64,000 nt of DNA from Pseudoalteromonas sp. EB27. GTDB taxonomy: Bacteria; Pseudomonadota; Gammaproteobacteria; Enterobacterales; Alteromonadaceae. A program made the translations under genes and the position numbers. The notes under the pieces are model-generated. The model was not told the origin of the DNA and did no database searches. It saw nothing but the letters and a program-made list of their open reading frames with translations. Positions 35,221 to 45,975 of the stretch are shown here, in pieces. Location: NCBI RefSeq assembly GCF_001974875.1, contig NZ_MTQD01000003.1, forward strand, positions 124,001 through 188,000, in the 5' to 3' direction. How positions within the stretch are numbered: the stretch's first letter is position 1; each line of letters begins with the position of its first letter.

Positions 35221-35979
35221 CTACCATTTCTTTTTAGGAGCAAACAGTATGTCTAAGTCGTCTTGCTCTTCTTCTGTTTTCTTTTTAAGTGCGCTTGCAT
35301 TAGAGGCTCTTAGTTCAACACTAATCGCTTCTAAGTAACCTTCAACTTCTTGGCGTTTTGTTGTTACATATTCATCAGAGTAGGTAACTGCACTTAGTGT
35401 TGCCTGTGCTTTTTCAAAATACTGTCTTGCAGAACCAACCATGCTTGCTGAGCGGGCAGACAAGCCTCGTTTTATTTGGCTTTCAATATTAATACGCAGT
35501 TGTAGTTTTTCGAGACGCTTATCTTCTAAAACAAAAACTTGGCTGTCAATACGACCTTTACTGTGTTCAGAACGTAAAATTGAGCGTAATTTTTTAATGC
35601 CTTGAATTAGGCCTACAAGCTGTTTGTCATTGCTGGGTAATGTTAATGCTTCACTGCTGTTATCTTGAACTGGATTAGATAAGTGCGTTTTCGCTTCACT
35701 TAAGCGGCCTTTAAGTGCTTTAGATGTTTGCGAGTTAGTAACCATTGTATTTAAAGCTTCGTAAATACGGCGTTGTAACGTACGAATTAAATTTTCAGAA
35801 AGGGGAATATTAGCACTATTCATTAGCGCTTCTTCTGTTTCTTCTATTATAGCTTTTTGTTTTGTAAGCTCTTTACGGCGTTCAGCCTCTTGTTTTTCTT
35901 TGTGTTGCTGTACAGCACTTACCCAAAGTGCAATCACAATCAATGCAACTATAAGCACTATTATAATAGAAACGATCAT
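35221..35979 (-). CDS. Membrane-anchored coiled-coil protein of unknown function
   Basis: 252 residues. One N-terminal transmembrane helix (IVSIIIVLIVALIVIALWVSAV) without a cleavage site is followed by long charged helices (HKEKQEAERRKELTKQKAIIEETEEAL; GLIQGIKKLRSILRSEHSKGR; RLEKLQLRINIESQIKRGLS) likely to form a coiled coil, and an acidic then basic tail (EEEQDDLDILFAPKKKW). It resembles conserved hypothetical proteins of Alteromonadales. No motif for an enzyme was seen. Single gene. Confidence 0.7.
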   Translation of the reverse strand: MIVSIIIVLIVALIVIALWVSAVQQHKEKQEAERRKELTKQKAIIEETEEALMNSANIPLSENLIRTLQRRIYEALNTMVTNSQTSKALKGRLSEAKTHLSNPVQDNSSEALTLPSNDKQLVGLIQGIKKLRSILRSEHSKGRIDSQVFVLEDKRLEKLQLRINIESQIKRGLSARSASMVGSARQYFEKAQATLSAVTYSDEYVTTKRQEVEGYLEAISVELRASNASALKKKTEEEQDDLDILFAPKKKW

Positions 35980-37280
<1,301 letters not shown>

Positions 37281-37304
37281 TGTCACTACATTGAACGAAT
37301 AATA

Positions 37305-37338
37305 AAAAAGCCGTCTATTTTTAAATAGACGGCTTTTT
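37305..37338. terminator. Bidirectional terminator between cysB and sdaA
   Basis: AAAAAGCCGTCTATTT (37305-37320) with AAATAGACGGCTTTTT (37323-37338), flanked by A and T runs. Confidence 0.93.
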
Positions 37339-37356
37339 ACTTTTATAAAGAGCTGG

Positions 37357-38733
37357 TTAACATTCGATAATGTTAACTGCTAATCCACCGCGAGCGGTTT
37401 CTTTATATTTAGTTTTCATGTCGTTGCCGGTTTCAAGCATGGTTTTAATCACTTTATCAAGTGATACCTTTTGCTCGCCACTGCCACGAATAGCTAAACG
37501 TGAGGCATTAATTGCTTTAATTGCGCCCATTGCATTACGTTCAATACACGGCACTTGCACCAAGCCACCAACAGGGTCGCACGTTAGGCCTAAATTATGC
37601 TCCATACCAATTTCTGCAGCGTTTTCTACTTGCACAACATTGCCACCAACAATTTCTGTTAATGCGCCTGCAGCCATAGAGCACGCAACGCCAACTTCAC
37701 CTTGGCAACCTACTTCAGCACCCGATATAGAGGCATTCTTTTTATATAAAATACCAATAGCAGCAGCCGTTAATAAATAACGTGTGGCTATATCGCGGTC
37801 TACTTCTTTTACAAATGTGTGATAGTACATAAGCACAGCCGGTAAAATACCCGCAGCACCATTAGTTGGTGCGGTAACTACACGGCCACCTGCCGCATTT
37901 TCTTCGTTTACGGCAAGGGCAAATAAATCAACCCAGTCCATTGCACGAAGTGGGTCGTTACTGACTTCTATATTTAGTTTTAAGTATAAGCTGGGCGCAC
38001 GGCGTTTTACTTTTAAGCCGCCAGGTAAAATACCTTCGGTACGCATACCACGGTCAATACAGGCCATCATTACTTTCCAAATATGGAACAATGTGTCTTT
38101 TACTTCATCTTCTGTGCGCAGTGTTTTTTCGTTTTTCATCATCAAGCTTGAAACACTAAACCCAGACTCTTTACACATCTCTAGCAGCTCTTTTGCGCTA
38201 CCAAATGGAAAGGGGGCTGGGTTTTCTTCTCTTATATCGAGGGCTGCCTGTTTTTCGTTTTCAAACTCTTCGTCGGTAACAATGAAGCCACCGCCAATTG
38301 AGTAATATACTTTGCTGTAAACTTTTTCGCCGTTTTTTGAGGCTATAATTTCCATTGCATTAGAATGTTTAGGCAGTGTTTTACGACGATGAAAAACAAT
38401 AGCGCCTTGTTTTGGAAACTTAGCTTTGTGTGTTTTGTTTAGATAAATAACCTGATCTTTTTCGATGGTCGCTAAAATGTCGTCGACTAAATCGGCATCT
38501 ATAGTTTCAGGGTCATAACCGGCTAAACCAAGAATTACGGCTTTACCCGATCCATGGCCAACACCTGTTTGTCCCAAAGAGCCATAAAGCTCTACTTTAA
38601 TATCGGTAACATTTGCTAATAATTGTTGTTCTTGTAGGTCATTAACAAATAAGCGTGATGCGCGCATTGGGCCAACGGTGTGTGATGACGAAGGGCCAAT
38701 ACCAATGCTAAACATATCAAATGCACTGATCAT
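37357..38733 (-). CDS. sdaA: L-serine ammonia-lyase, iron-sulfur type
   Basis: 458 residues, single-chain form. The N-terminal beta part has [21 protein letters not shown]; the alpha part has [48 protein letters not shown] and [23 protein letters not shown], including the cysteines that bind the labile [4Fe-4S] cluster. It converts L-serine to pyruvate and ammonia. It stands alone, so serine use is probably catabolic. Confidence 0.95.
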   Translation of the reverse strand: MISAFDMFSIGIGPSSSHTVGPMRASRLFVNDLQEQQLLANVTDIKVELYGSLGQTGVGHGSGKAVILGLAGYDPETIDADLVDDILATIEKDQVIYLNKTHKAKFPKQGAIVFHRRKTLPKHSNAMEIIASKNGEKVYSKVYYSIGGGFIVTDEEFENEKQAALDIREENPAPFPFGSAKELLEMCKESGFSVSSLMMKNEKTLRTEDEVKDTLFHIWKVMMACIDRGMRTEGILPGGLKVKRRAPSLYLKLNIEVSNDPLRAMDWVDLFALAVNEENAAGGRVVTAPTNGAAGILPAVLMYYHTFVKEVDRDIATRYLLTAAAIGILYKKNASISGAEVGCQGEVGVACSMAAGALTEIVGGNVVQVENAAEIGMEHNLGLTCDPVGGLVQVPCIERNAMGAIKAINASRLAIRGSGEQKVSLDKVIKTMLETGNDMKTKYKETARGGLAVNIIEC

Positions 38734-38834
38734 AATGTGTGTCTCTACTTTGTTTTATCAGCACGAAGCTGCTCTTTGAACGGTCTAGCATGATAACGTG
38801 GAATTGTGATTGTGTAACTACTAATAACGAAGAT

Positions 38835-39410
38835 TTAAACTGGTAAGGCGAGTTGTTTTGTAAAGTTTTTTATAATGCTTGCAGTCGCACCCCAAAGTAA
38901 ACCATGCGGCGTTTTAAAACCTTGCAAAATAACCGTTTTCCCAGAACGTTGAAAAGGTAAGGGTTGCCAGTTAGCTTCGTTATTTAACTCAGTGACAGAG
39001 AGCAAAAAGCTCGCTTGTACTTCATTATAGTCATTTTCCCAGGTGGTGTCTTTTTTGAGTAAACCCACATAGGGGCTAATACTAAAACCCGTTAAGGTTG
39101 AATACTCAGGTAAGTGACCTAATACATTAACGTTGCTTTGGGCAATATTTAGCTCTTCTTTTAGTTCGCGAAGTGCTGTGGTGCGAAGGGTAATGTCGCT
39201 TACTTCAAACTTGCCTCCGGGCAAACAAATCTCCCCAGGGTGATGGTGTAAATAAGTAGGGCGTTTACACAGTAAAATATGTGCATGGTTATCTATATCA
39301 ATAATTGGCAGCATAACAGCGCTAGCGCGCTTTTTACGTGTGTCTTTTAACTGATTTGGCGCAGCTGTAGGGCTTAACAGAAACCGCGCCGTAATGTGTT
39401 CACTATTCAA
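38835..39410 (-). CDS. nudL: CoA pyrophosphatase-type Nudix hydrolase
   Basis: 191 residues. The upstream NuCoA motif LLCKRPTYLHHHPGEICLPGGKFE runs into the Nudix box, ending TTALRELKEELNI with the RE..EE metal ligands. This combination is specific to the NudL/YeaB group, which cleaves CoA to 4'-phosphopantetheine and 3',5'-ADP. It follows pabB on the same strand after six bases, as yeaB follows pabB in E. coli. Confidence 0.9.
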   Translation of the reverse strand: MNSEHITARFLLSPTAAPNQLKDTRKKRASAVMLPIIDIDNHAHILLCKRPTYLHHHPGEICLPGGKFEVSDITLRTTALRELKEELNIAQSNVNVLGHLPEYSTLTGFSISPYVGLLKKDTTWENDYNEVQASFLLSVTELNNEANWQPLPFQRSGKTVILQGFKTPHGLLWGATASIIKNFTKQLALPV

Positions 39411-39416
39411 AGCGAC

Positions 39417-40775
39417 CTACTGTTTTAATAAAGGGAGGATTTTATTTACTTTATCGTAAGTTTCTTGATATTCCAATTCGACTTTAGAATCAGCCACTAT
39501 TCCGCCACCCGCCCAGCAGTAAATTTGCGCTTTGTGGCACACCAAGGTGCGAATAGTGATACTCGTATCCATATTGCCACAGGCACTTAAATAACCAATT
39601 GAACCACAGTAAATACTGCGGCGATGCGGCTCTAATTCTTCAATTATTTCCATCGCTCTAATTTTGGGTGCACCGGTTATTGAGCCACCCGGAAAAGCCG
39701 CTTTTAGCTGATCGACCGCTGTTTTACCTTCATCAAGTTCTGAGGTTACCGTGCTTACTAAATGATGCACTGCCGGAAAGCTTTCAATAGCAAAAAGGGA
39801 AGGTACGTGAACGCTGCCAGGTTTTGCTACTTTGCCTAAGTCGTTACGTAGTAAATCAACAATCATGACATTTTCAGCGCGATCTTTAGCTGATGCTGCG
39901 AGTATTTGCGCTTGGCGTTGATCCTCTAGTGCATCTGCTTTTCGCGGTAGCGTGCCTTTAATAGGTTTGGTTTCTACAACGTTATTATTTACAGATATAA
40001 AGCGCTCAGGAGAAATTGATAAAATAGCTCCTTGAGGGTGATTTATAAAGCTTGAAAACGGTGCTTTATTTGCTTCACGCAGTTTAATATAAGCAGCCCA
40101 AGGGGAGCCTTCAAACTGAGCGTTAAAGCGCTGCGCTAAATTAATTTGATAACAATCGCCACTTTTTAAATACTCCTCAATTTGGGAAAATTTTGCAGCG
40201 TACTCCGTTTCGCTCATATTTGATTGCCAGTCGCTGTTTAGGGCAAAGGACTGCGTATTAACTAGGGAGTTAACGTGTGTATTTAAATATTGCTGATAAA
40301 GCGCTAATCGATCGGTATTTGGCTGCGATACATAAAACCAGCTTTGTTGCTGCTTGTCGTAAATAAGGGCATCTAAGTAAAGGCCAATAGCCATTTGGGG
40401 AAGATTAATGTCTTCGATAGCACGAGTGGGGATGTTTTCAATTGTACGGCCTAGGTCGTAGCCAAAGTAGCCAAGCCAGCCGCCGTTAAAGGGTAAATCG
40501 TAACCGGCTTTTGTTTTATCAAGATGCGAAAGCTCATTATTCATAATTTCAAAGCAGTTATCACTACTTTCTATATTATTTAAAAAGCTTTTATTATTTT
40601 TTACTTCAAGGGTACTTTGCGGCTCAATGGCAATAATATCAAAACGGCTGTTTATATGATTACTATTTGCAGAATCTAATAGAATTGCATAAGGCAAATG
40701 TGAAAAATGCGCAAAAACGTCAATGCAGTTTTGTGTTATGCCTAATTTAATACAATTTTTTTTATTGTTTAGCAT
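39417..40775 (-). CDS. pabB: Aminodeoxychorismate synthase component I
   Basis: 452 residues (E. coli 453). The N-terminal part has SHLPYAILLDSANSNHINSRFDIIAIEP and GWLGYFGYDLGRTIE; the chorismate-binding domain has GDCYQINLAQRF, ISPERFISV, TKPIKGTLPR, AENVMIVDLLRNDLGKV, FPGGSITGAPKIRAMEIIEELEP. It makes 4-amino-4-deoxychorismate for folate. TrpE-like length would be larger, and the PIKGT motif marks PabB. Operon with nudL; divergent from the fumarase. Confidence 0.95.
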   Translation of the reverse strand: MLNNKKNCIKLGITQNCIDVFAHFSHLPYAILLDSANSNHINSRFDIIAIEPQSTLEVKNNKSFLNNIESSDNCFEIMNNELSHLDKTKAGYDLPFNGGWLGYFGYDLGRTIENIPTRAIEDINLPQMAIGLYLDALIYDKQQQSWFYVSQPNTDRLALYQQYLNTHVNSLVNTQSFALNSDWQSNMSETEYAAKFSQIEEYLKSGDCYQINLAQRFNAQFEGSPWAAYIKLREANKAPFSSFINHPQGAILSISPERFISVNNNVVETKPIKGTLPRKADALEDQRQAQILAASAKDRAENVMIVDLLRNDLGKVAKPGSVHVPSLFAIESFPAVHHLVSTVTSELDEGKTAVDQLKAAFPGGSITGAPKIRAMEIIEELEPHRRSIYCGSIGYLSACGNMDTSITIRTLVCHKAQIYCWAGGGIVADSKVELEYQETYDKVNKILPLLKQ

Positions 40776-40930
40776 TTACTGCCCCTTTAAGAACTGGCTC
40801 GAAACGGGCTGGGAGGGTATCATAAGTCAAATTTTTTGGCAGCACTAAGCTGCAAAAAACAGTGCAAACCACCGTCACCGGTTTGATTTAGATTACGCGA
40901 CAACGCGTAACGGTAACTTAAGGAACCACT

Positions 40931-42457
40931 ATGAGTACAATTTGTCAGCAAGACTTTATTGATAGCATTGAAGATGCATTGCAATATATTTCGTTCTATC
41001 ACCCACTTGATTTTGTTCAAGCACTCGAAAAAGCGTACAACAAAGAACAAAGTAAAGCGGCTAAAGACGCCATTGCACAAATTTTAATTAACTCACGCAT
41101 GTCGGCTGAAGGCAAGCGTCCACTTTGCCAAGACACCGGTATTATTACCTGTTTTGTTAAAGTAGGTATGGATGTTAAGTGGGATAAAACAGATTTAACC
41201 GTTCAACAAATGGTTGATGAAGGTACTCGTCGTGCATATTTAAATCCAGATAACCCTTTACGTGCATCCATTGTTGCAGACCCTGCTGGCACACGTAAAA
41301 ACACTAAAGATAATACGCCTTCGGTTGTGCATATTGATTTAGTAGCGGGTGGAAAAGTAGAAGTAATGGTTGCGGCTAAAGGCGGCGGCTCTGAAAACAA
41401 AAGTAAAATGGTTATGTTAAACCCGTCAGATGACGTTGCTGAGTGGGTAGAAAAAACACTACCAACAATGGGTGCTGGTTGGTGTCCGCCAGGCATGCTG
41501 GGTATAGGTATTGGTGGTACGGCTGAAAAAGCAGCAGTAATGGCTAAAGAGTCGTTAATGGATCCGGTTGATATCCATGAACTAATGGAGCGCGGCGCAG
41601 AGACAACTGAAGAAAAACTGCGTTTAGAAATTTTTGACCGTGCTAATAAATTAGGCATTGGTGCACAAGGCTTAGGCGGTTTAACAACGGTTGTTGACGT
41701 TAAAATTAAAACAGCACCAACGCATGCGGCTTCAAAACCTGTAGTAATGATCCCAAATTGTGCGGCAACTCGCCATGTACATTTTACGCTTGATGGCTCT
41801 GGCCCTGCGAATTTAAAAGCGCCTAAACTAGAAGATTGGCCACAAGTAACATTTGAAGTGGGCGAAGGCACACGTCGTGTTGACTTAAATACACTGACCA
41901 AAAAAGATGTTCAAGAATGGAAAATGGGTGAAACCGTTTTACTTTCGGGCACTATTTTAACAGGCCGTGATGCAGCGCATAAACGTTTGCAAGATATGAT
42001 CAATTCAGGTGAAGGTTTACCAAAAGGCGTAGACTTTGATAATAAATTTATTTATTACGTTGGTCCTGTTGATGCGGTACGTGATGAAGCAGTAGGTCCT
42101 GCAGGCCCTACAACAGCTACTCGCATGGATAAATTCACCGATATGATGCTAGAAAAAACAGGCATTGTAGGCATGATTGGTAAAGCTGAACGTGGCCCTG
42201 CAACAGTTGAATCGATTAAAGAGCATAAATCTGTTTATTTAATGGCAGTAGGCGGCGCAGCTTACTTAGTATCTAAAGCGATTAAAAAAGCACGCGTAGT
42301 TGCTTTTGAAGATTTAGGTATGGAAGCTATTTATGAATTTGAAGTAGAAGATATGCCAGTGACCGTTGCAGTAGACAGTGAAGGCGCCAATGCGCATACA
42401 CAAGGCCCTGCAATCTGGAAAGCTAAAATTGAAGAGCTTGATAGCAAGCTAAAATAA
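40931..42457 (+). CDS. fumA: Class I [4Fe-4S] fumarate hydratase
   Basis: 508 residues with fused alpha and beta parts. All three cluster cysteines expected for class I enzymes are visible: PLCQDTGIITC, GWCPPGMLGIGIGG and PNCAATRHVHF. The beta part has TGRDAAHKRL, YYVGPVDA, GPAGPTTATRMDKF and GKAERGPA. It interconverts fumarate and malate in the TCA cycle and is oxygen-sensitive, unlike class II FumC. AAGGAACC precedes the ATG. Single-gene unit. Confidence 0.95.
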   Translation: MSTICQQDFIDSIEDALQYISFYHPLDFVQALEKAYNKEQSKAAKDAIAQILINSRMSAEGKRPLCQDTGIITCFVKVGMDVKWDKTDLTVQQMVDEGTRRAYLNPDNPLRASIVADPAGTRKNTKDNTPSVVHIDLVAGGKVEVMVAAKGGGSENKSKMVMLNPSDDVAEWVEKTLPTMGAGWCPPGMLGIGIGGTAEKAAVMAKESLMDPVDIHELMERGAETTEEKLRLEIFDRANKLGIGAQGLGGLTTVVDVKIKTAPTHAASKPVVMIPNCAATRHVHFTLDGSGPANLKAPKLEDWPQVTFEVGEGTRRVDLNTLTKKDVQEWKMGETVLLSGTILTGRDAAHKRLQDMINSGEGLPKGVDFDNKFIYYVGPVDAVRDEAVGPAGPTTATRMDKFTDMMLEKTGIVGMIGKAERGPATVESIKEHKSVYLMAVGGAAYLVSKAIKKARVVAFEDLGMEAIYEFEVEDMPVTVAVDSEGANAHTQGPAIWKAKIEELDSKLK

Positions 42458-42473
42458 CGTACGTTATGTTTTT

Positions 42474-42501
42474 AAAAAGCGAGCCTAGAGCTCGCTTTTT
42501 T
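42474..42501 (+). terminator. Terminator after the fumarase gene
   Basis: AAAAAGCGAGC (42474-42484) with GCTCGCTTTTT (42490-42500), loop CTAGA. Confidence 0.92.
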
Positions 42502-42885
42502 GTTTTTTTAAATAGAGTTATTAGTAAGTTTACAGCTCTGACCAGTTAACGAAAAAGCTCACCTTTTACTGAAAACCTATAGGCAGCAGTACGTGGCGGG
42601 CAAGCAGCACTTGTATATTAAACTTTACACGCAATAGTGATATTACGTTCACGTAAACGTAAGGTGGTGTGGTTGTTCCATTTATAGTTTTTAAAACTTA
42701 CAAATAACGATTTTGTGAATTTTTTATCTATACAATAGTTTTAATTCGGTTATTTAATTTAAGCTCGATGTTTTCATTGGTTTTATCTTCTGCGAGTATA
42801 GCGAACTCGAATATGAAGTGATAAAGTCTCGGCAATTTCCAGCGCGCATACCCTCTCATGGGTTAACTATTTCGGAGTATTTTAA
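42502..42885 (+). other. Long leader of the leucine dehydrogenase-type gene
   Basis: About 384 bases without a gene. It contains three ACGT words at 6-bp spacing (listed separately) and a CGGAG ribosome site close to the GTG start. Otherwise no recognised element. Confidence 0.5.
42643..42660. promoter_or_regulatory. ACGT-repeat operator-like site upstream of the dehydrogenase
   Basis: TTACGTTCACGTAA (42643-42656) is a palindrome with a two-base centre, and the ACGT core occurs three times at 6-bp steps (42645, 42651, 42657). It resembles the sites described for MerR-type regulators of branched-chain amino acid degradation (LiuR), which would fit a leucine dehydrogenase. The assignment is from memory of that motif and is tentative. 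Confidence 0.4.
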
Positions 42886-43926
42886 GTGGCTGTGTTTAAT
42901 CGAGTTGAATTTGATAACCATGAACAAGTGGTTTTTTGTTCTGATGAAGAGTCGGGTTTAAAAGCAATTATTGCTGTACATAATACCAACCTAGGTCCTG
43001 CAGTTGGCGGATGTAGAATGTGGGATTATGCGAACGACGAAGATGCTGTTTACGACGTGCTACGTTTATCAAAGGGCATGACTTATAAAAATGCAGTTGC
43101 GCGCTTACCATTTGGTGGCGGTAAATCAGTCATTATTGGTAATGCAAAAGAAATTAAATCTGAGCAGTTATTTCGTGCATTTGGTCGCCAATTAGAGCGA
43201 TTAAATGGCAGTTATTACTCAGCAGAAGATGTAAACATCACATGTGCTGATGTAGCTATTATGAATAAAGAAACTAATTATGTACTGGGTCTTGAAGGTA
43301 AAAGTGGTAACCCATCGCCATTCACTGCATACGGTACTTTTTTAGGAATTAAAGCCGCGTTACAACATCAACGTGGCCATCAAGATTTTGCAGGCGTTAA
43401 AGTAGCCGTTCAAGGTTTAGGTGCTGTTGCTTATGGTTTATGTAAACATTTACATGATGCAGGCGCTGAACTGTTTGTAACTGATATTAACCAAGCTGCA
43501 ATTGATCGCGTAGTTAATGATTTTGGCGCAACTACGGTTGGTATTGATGAAATTTACGACTTAGATGTTGATGTTTATGCACCGTGTGCATTAGGTGCAA
43601 CGGTTAACGACTTAACTATACCGCGTTTAAAAGCGACTATTATTGCAGGCTGTGCCAATAATCAGCTGGCAGAGTCTCGCCATGGTGAAATTATTCGGGA
43701 AAAAGGCATTTTATATGCACCTGATTACGTAATTAACGCCGGTGGTATTATTAATGTTTATTACGAAACAGCGCCAGAAGGTTACAGTGCAGCAGCGTCC
43801 AATAAACATGTTGAAGGTATTTTTAATACGTTAACTGAAATTTTTGCCCGTAGCGAAAAAGAGCAAAAATCAACGCATTTAATTGCTGATGAATTAGCGC
43901 AAGAGATCATTAAAAACGGTCTGTAA
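42886..43926 (+). CDS. ldh: Leucine/valine/phenylalanine dehydrogenase family enzyme
   Basis: 346 residues from a GTG start with CGGAG upstream. GPAVGGCRMWDY..DAVYDVLRLSKGMTYKNAVARLPFGGGKSVIIG carries the substrate lysines, VKVAVQGLGAVAYGLCKHLHDAGAELFVTDINQ the NAD-binding Rossmann fold. The enzyme deaminates a branched-chain or aromatic amino acid to its keto acid. Its last ~29 codons and terminator are tandemly duplicated downstream. Exact substrate not decidable. Confidence 0.92.
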   Translation: MAVFNRVEFDNHEQVVFCSDEESGLKAIIAVHNTNLGPAVGGCRMWDYANDEDAVYDVLRLSKGMTYKNAVARLPFGGGKSVIIGNAKEIKSEQLFRAFGRQLERLNGSYYSAEDVNITCADVAIMNKETNYVLGLEGKSGNPSPFTAYGTFLGIKAALQHQRGHQDFAGVKVAVQGLGAVAYGLCKHLHDAGAELFVTDINQAAIDRVVNDFGATTVGIDEIYDLDVDVYAPCALGATVNDLTIPRLKATIIAGCANNQLAESRHGEIIREKGILYAPDYVINAGGIINVYYETAPEGYSAAASNKHVEGIFNTLTEIFARSEKEQKSTHLIADELAQEIIKNGL

Positions 43927-43945
43927 TCTAAGTCCGAATTTATAT

Positions 43946-43973
43946 AAGGGTGTGCAATTGCACACCCTTTTTT
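43946..43973 (+). terminator. Terminator of ldh, first copy
   Basis: AAGGGTGTGCAA (43946-43957) with its perfect complement TTGCACACCCTT (43958-43969) and a T run. Confidence 0.92.
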
Positions 43974-43974
43974 G

Positions 43975-44055
43975 CCCGTAGCGAAAAAGAGCAAAAATCA
44001 CCGCATTTAATTGCTGATGAATTAGCGCAAGAGATCATTAAAAGCGGTCTGTAAT
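43975..44055 (+). pseudogene. Duplicated C-terminal fragment of ldh
   Basis: Copy 2 would encode the tail ARSEKEQKS-P-HLIADELAQEIIK-S-GL and a stop, with Thr to Pro and Asn to Ser relative to the gene. It has no start codon or ribosome site and sits behind the first terminator, so it should be non-functional. Confidence 0.85.
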
Positions 44056-44073
44056 CTAAGTCCGAATTTATAT

Positions 44074-44101
44074 AAGGGTGTGCAATTGCACACCCTTTTT
44101 T
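44074..44101 (+). terminator. Terminator of ldh, duplicated copy
   Basis: Identical palindrome to the first copy, shifted by 128 bp, with its own T run. Confidence 0.9.
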
Positions 44102-44218
44102 GATCTGTAAGTCAAGGGGGGTTGATCTTTGCGGATTCAATCTTGAAAGATCAACAGACCCTAATGCAATTATTACTGAACAGCGGTACACTTTATTTTT
44201 AATTTTGTGCGGCAAATT

Positions 44219-44878
44219 ATGACTCTCTCAACTTCTCTTATTCAGCCTATCGATTTAGATAATTGGCCTAGAAAGCAACACTTTGAATTATTTAAACACT
44301 TTTCTCAGCCTTATTTTAACGTGTGTGTGCGTTTAGATGCTCAAGCACTGTACGACTATTGTAAAACCAATCAATATTCTTTTTTTCAAGCGTATGTATA
44401 TTGCACCTTAAAAGCGTGCCATGAGTACGACTCAATAATGCTACGTATTATAGACAGTAAGCCATGGCTACTTAACAGTGTTCGTGCAAGCGTGGTGGAG
44501 CTTGCTGAAAACGATACATTTGTTTTTGGTTATTTTAATAGCACGGGCGAGTTTAAAGAGTTTGCAGAACATGCAAGTGATGTAAGCACAAAAGCGAAAT
44601 TACAGCCATTATTTTCTGATGCGTTTGCCCAAACGGAAGGGCAGGCAGACTTAATTCATATTTCTGTTTTGCCGTGGCTGAATTTTAGTGCGTTTTCGCA
44701 TGCATTTAGTGAAGGGGAGAGTTTAGGTATTCCTAAATTTGTATTTGGTCAGTTTGATAAACACACCGGCACAATGCCTTTAGCTATTGATGTACACCAT
44801 TCATTAATGGATGGTTTGCACGTAGCAAAGTTTATAAACACATTGCAGGGTACATTTGACACCTTTTGCAAAGTTTAA
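44219..44878 (+). CDS. Chloramphenicol acetyltransferase (CatA)-family protein
   Basis: 219 residues from the ATG at 44219 (a GTG at 44207 is also in frame). CAT hallmarks: RKQHFELFKHFSQPYFNVCVRLD at the start, YSFFQAYVYCTLKA, SVLPWLNFSAFSH, and the catalytic DVHHSLMDGLHVAKF, with the active histidine and aspartate in HHxxxDG. CatA enzymes acetylate chloramphenicol; chromosomal homologues in marine bacteria may have other acceptors, so resistance is possible, not shown. Single gene. Confidence 0.85.
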   Translation: MTLSTSLIQPIDLDNWPRKQHFELFKHFSQPYFNVCVRLDAQALYDYCKTNQYSFFQAYVYCTLKACHEYDSIMLRIIDSKPWLLNSVRASVVELAENDTFVFGYFNSTGEFKEFAEHASDVSTKAKLQPLFSDAFAQTEGQADLIHISVLPWLNFSAFSHAFSEGESLGIPKFVFGQFDKHTGTMPLAIDVHHSLMDGLHVAKFINTLQGTFDTFCKV

Positions 44879-45045
44879 TCTTAAAAGTCACCATTTTAAC
44901 GGTAGTGCAAAGCAGTAAGTAATTTATAAGTAGTTTATAGGTCATACAATTCGAATTACTTTATATTTAAATACAAACCTCATATGCTTGAAATACACGT
45001 GTGCCGGACATATTTATATACCATACCTTAGCTCAGGAAATCCCC

Positions 45046-45870
45046 ATGATAAATGGACTGTTAATTGTTGTTTTAATTCTTTTTGTGGTGATTTTCTGGC
45101 GCTGGCCATCAATTCAAAATAGATTATGGCGCAGTAAATATAAAGACTTTGCTTTAAATTCGCAGCAAAAAGATATTTTACTGCGTTGCATGCCCATCTA
45201 TAAAAAAATGACCGATGCTGACAGAGATAAATTAGAGCGACATATTACGTGGTTTTTAAACGAAAAACGTTTTGTCGGTTGTGATGGCTTAAGGTTAACG
45301 TCTGCAATGAAGCTAATTGTTGCCGCCGATGCGTGTGTATTAGTGCTTAATAAACCGTGGCCGTTATATAGAAATGTAAAAGAAATTTTATTATACCCAA
45401 GTGCTTATTACGCTCCGCAATCAACTCGCGATAGTGCAGGACTTGTGAGTTACCATAATACGGTAAGGTTAGGTGAGTCTTGGCCAGGCGGCACGCTTGT
45501 ACTCAGTTGGCATGACGTGCTTGAGGGTAATCGTTTACCAAGTGATGGACATAACCTGGTATTTCATGAGTTTGCGCATCAACTCGATCAAGAAACAGGT
45601 AAAACCACAGGCACACCCATTTTAAAAAGCTCAGCAGATTACAAAGAGTGGGGCCGAGTATTTAGCCGCGCTTTCACCCAGTTAAAAAGTCATGTTGCTT
45701 ATAGCATGCCGCATGTTATTCACAGCTATGGTGCGACTAACGAAGCTGAGTTTTTTGCTGTACTCACCGAAACCTTTCTCGAAAAACCCGCAGAGCTTCG
45801 CCGATACGATCCTGAAATTTATAGCATGTTGGTGAATTACTATCAATTTGACCCTATTGTTTGGCATTAA
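45046..45870 (+). CDS. mtfA: MtfA zinc-dependent peptidase
   Basis: The ATG at 45046 has CAGGAAA just upstream and is preferred to a GTG at 45001; 274 residues (E. coli 265). A short N-terminal hydrophobic stretch is followed by LRLTSAMKLIVAADACVLVL, LSWHDVLEG and the zinc site LVFHEFAHQLDQETG, then EFFAVLTETFLEKP with a third ligand. E. coli MtfA binds the repressor Mlc and thus affects glucose PTS genes. No PTS gene is nearby. Confidence 0.9.
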   Translation: MINGLLIVVLILFVVIFWRWPSIQNRLWRSKYKDFALNSQQKDILLRCMPIYKKMTDADRDKLERHITWFLNEKRFVGCDGLRLTSAMKLIVAADACVLVLNKPWPLYRNVKEILLYPSAYYAPQSTRDSAGLVSYHNTVRLGESWPGGTLVLSWHDVLEGNRLPSDGHNLVFHEFAHQLDQETGKTTGTPILKSSADYKEWGRVFSRAFTQLKSHVAYSMPHVIHSYGATNEAEFFAVLTETFLEKPAELRRYDPEIYSMLVNYYQFDPIVWH

Positions 45871-45975
45871 ACCTACATAAACCGCGCTTTATCATATAAC
45901 GCTGGCAAGTTGCGTTTGTTTTTGTTGCAATCATGTGAAATAGTTTTTACTGCAACAATAACAAGCGAGAAACGC

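Larger units (their letters stand above)
43841..44102 (+). repeat. 128-bp direct tandem duplication of the ldh 3' end and terminator
   Basis: 43841-43974 recurs at 43969-44102 with an exact 128-bp period and only two substitutions (43873 A to 44001 C; 43916 A to 44044 G). The unit covers about 29 C-terminal codons, the stop, a short spacer and the hairpin terminator. Confidence 0.97.

Noticed and set aside
40836..40875. Hairpin GCAGC/GCTGC flanked by T6 and A6 between pabB and the fumarase gene
   Set aside because: The T run precedes and the A run follows the stem on both strands, the wrong way round for a terminator, and the two genes are divergent.
41203..41901. Long frame antisense to the fumarase gene
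   Set aside because: 232 codons open opposite a strongly conserved enzyme; composition effect without a ribosome site.
43782..44215. Two overlapping leftward frames with a shared peptide
   Set aside because: They are the antisense of ldh and its duplicated tail; their similarity to each other comes only from the 128-bp duplication.
44219..44878. CAT-family gene as an acquired resistance gene
   Set aside because: Base composition matches neighbours and no mobile element flanks it; a native CatA-like acetyltransferase is more likely.
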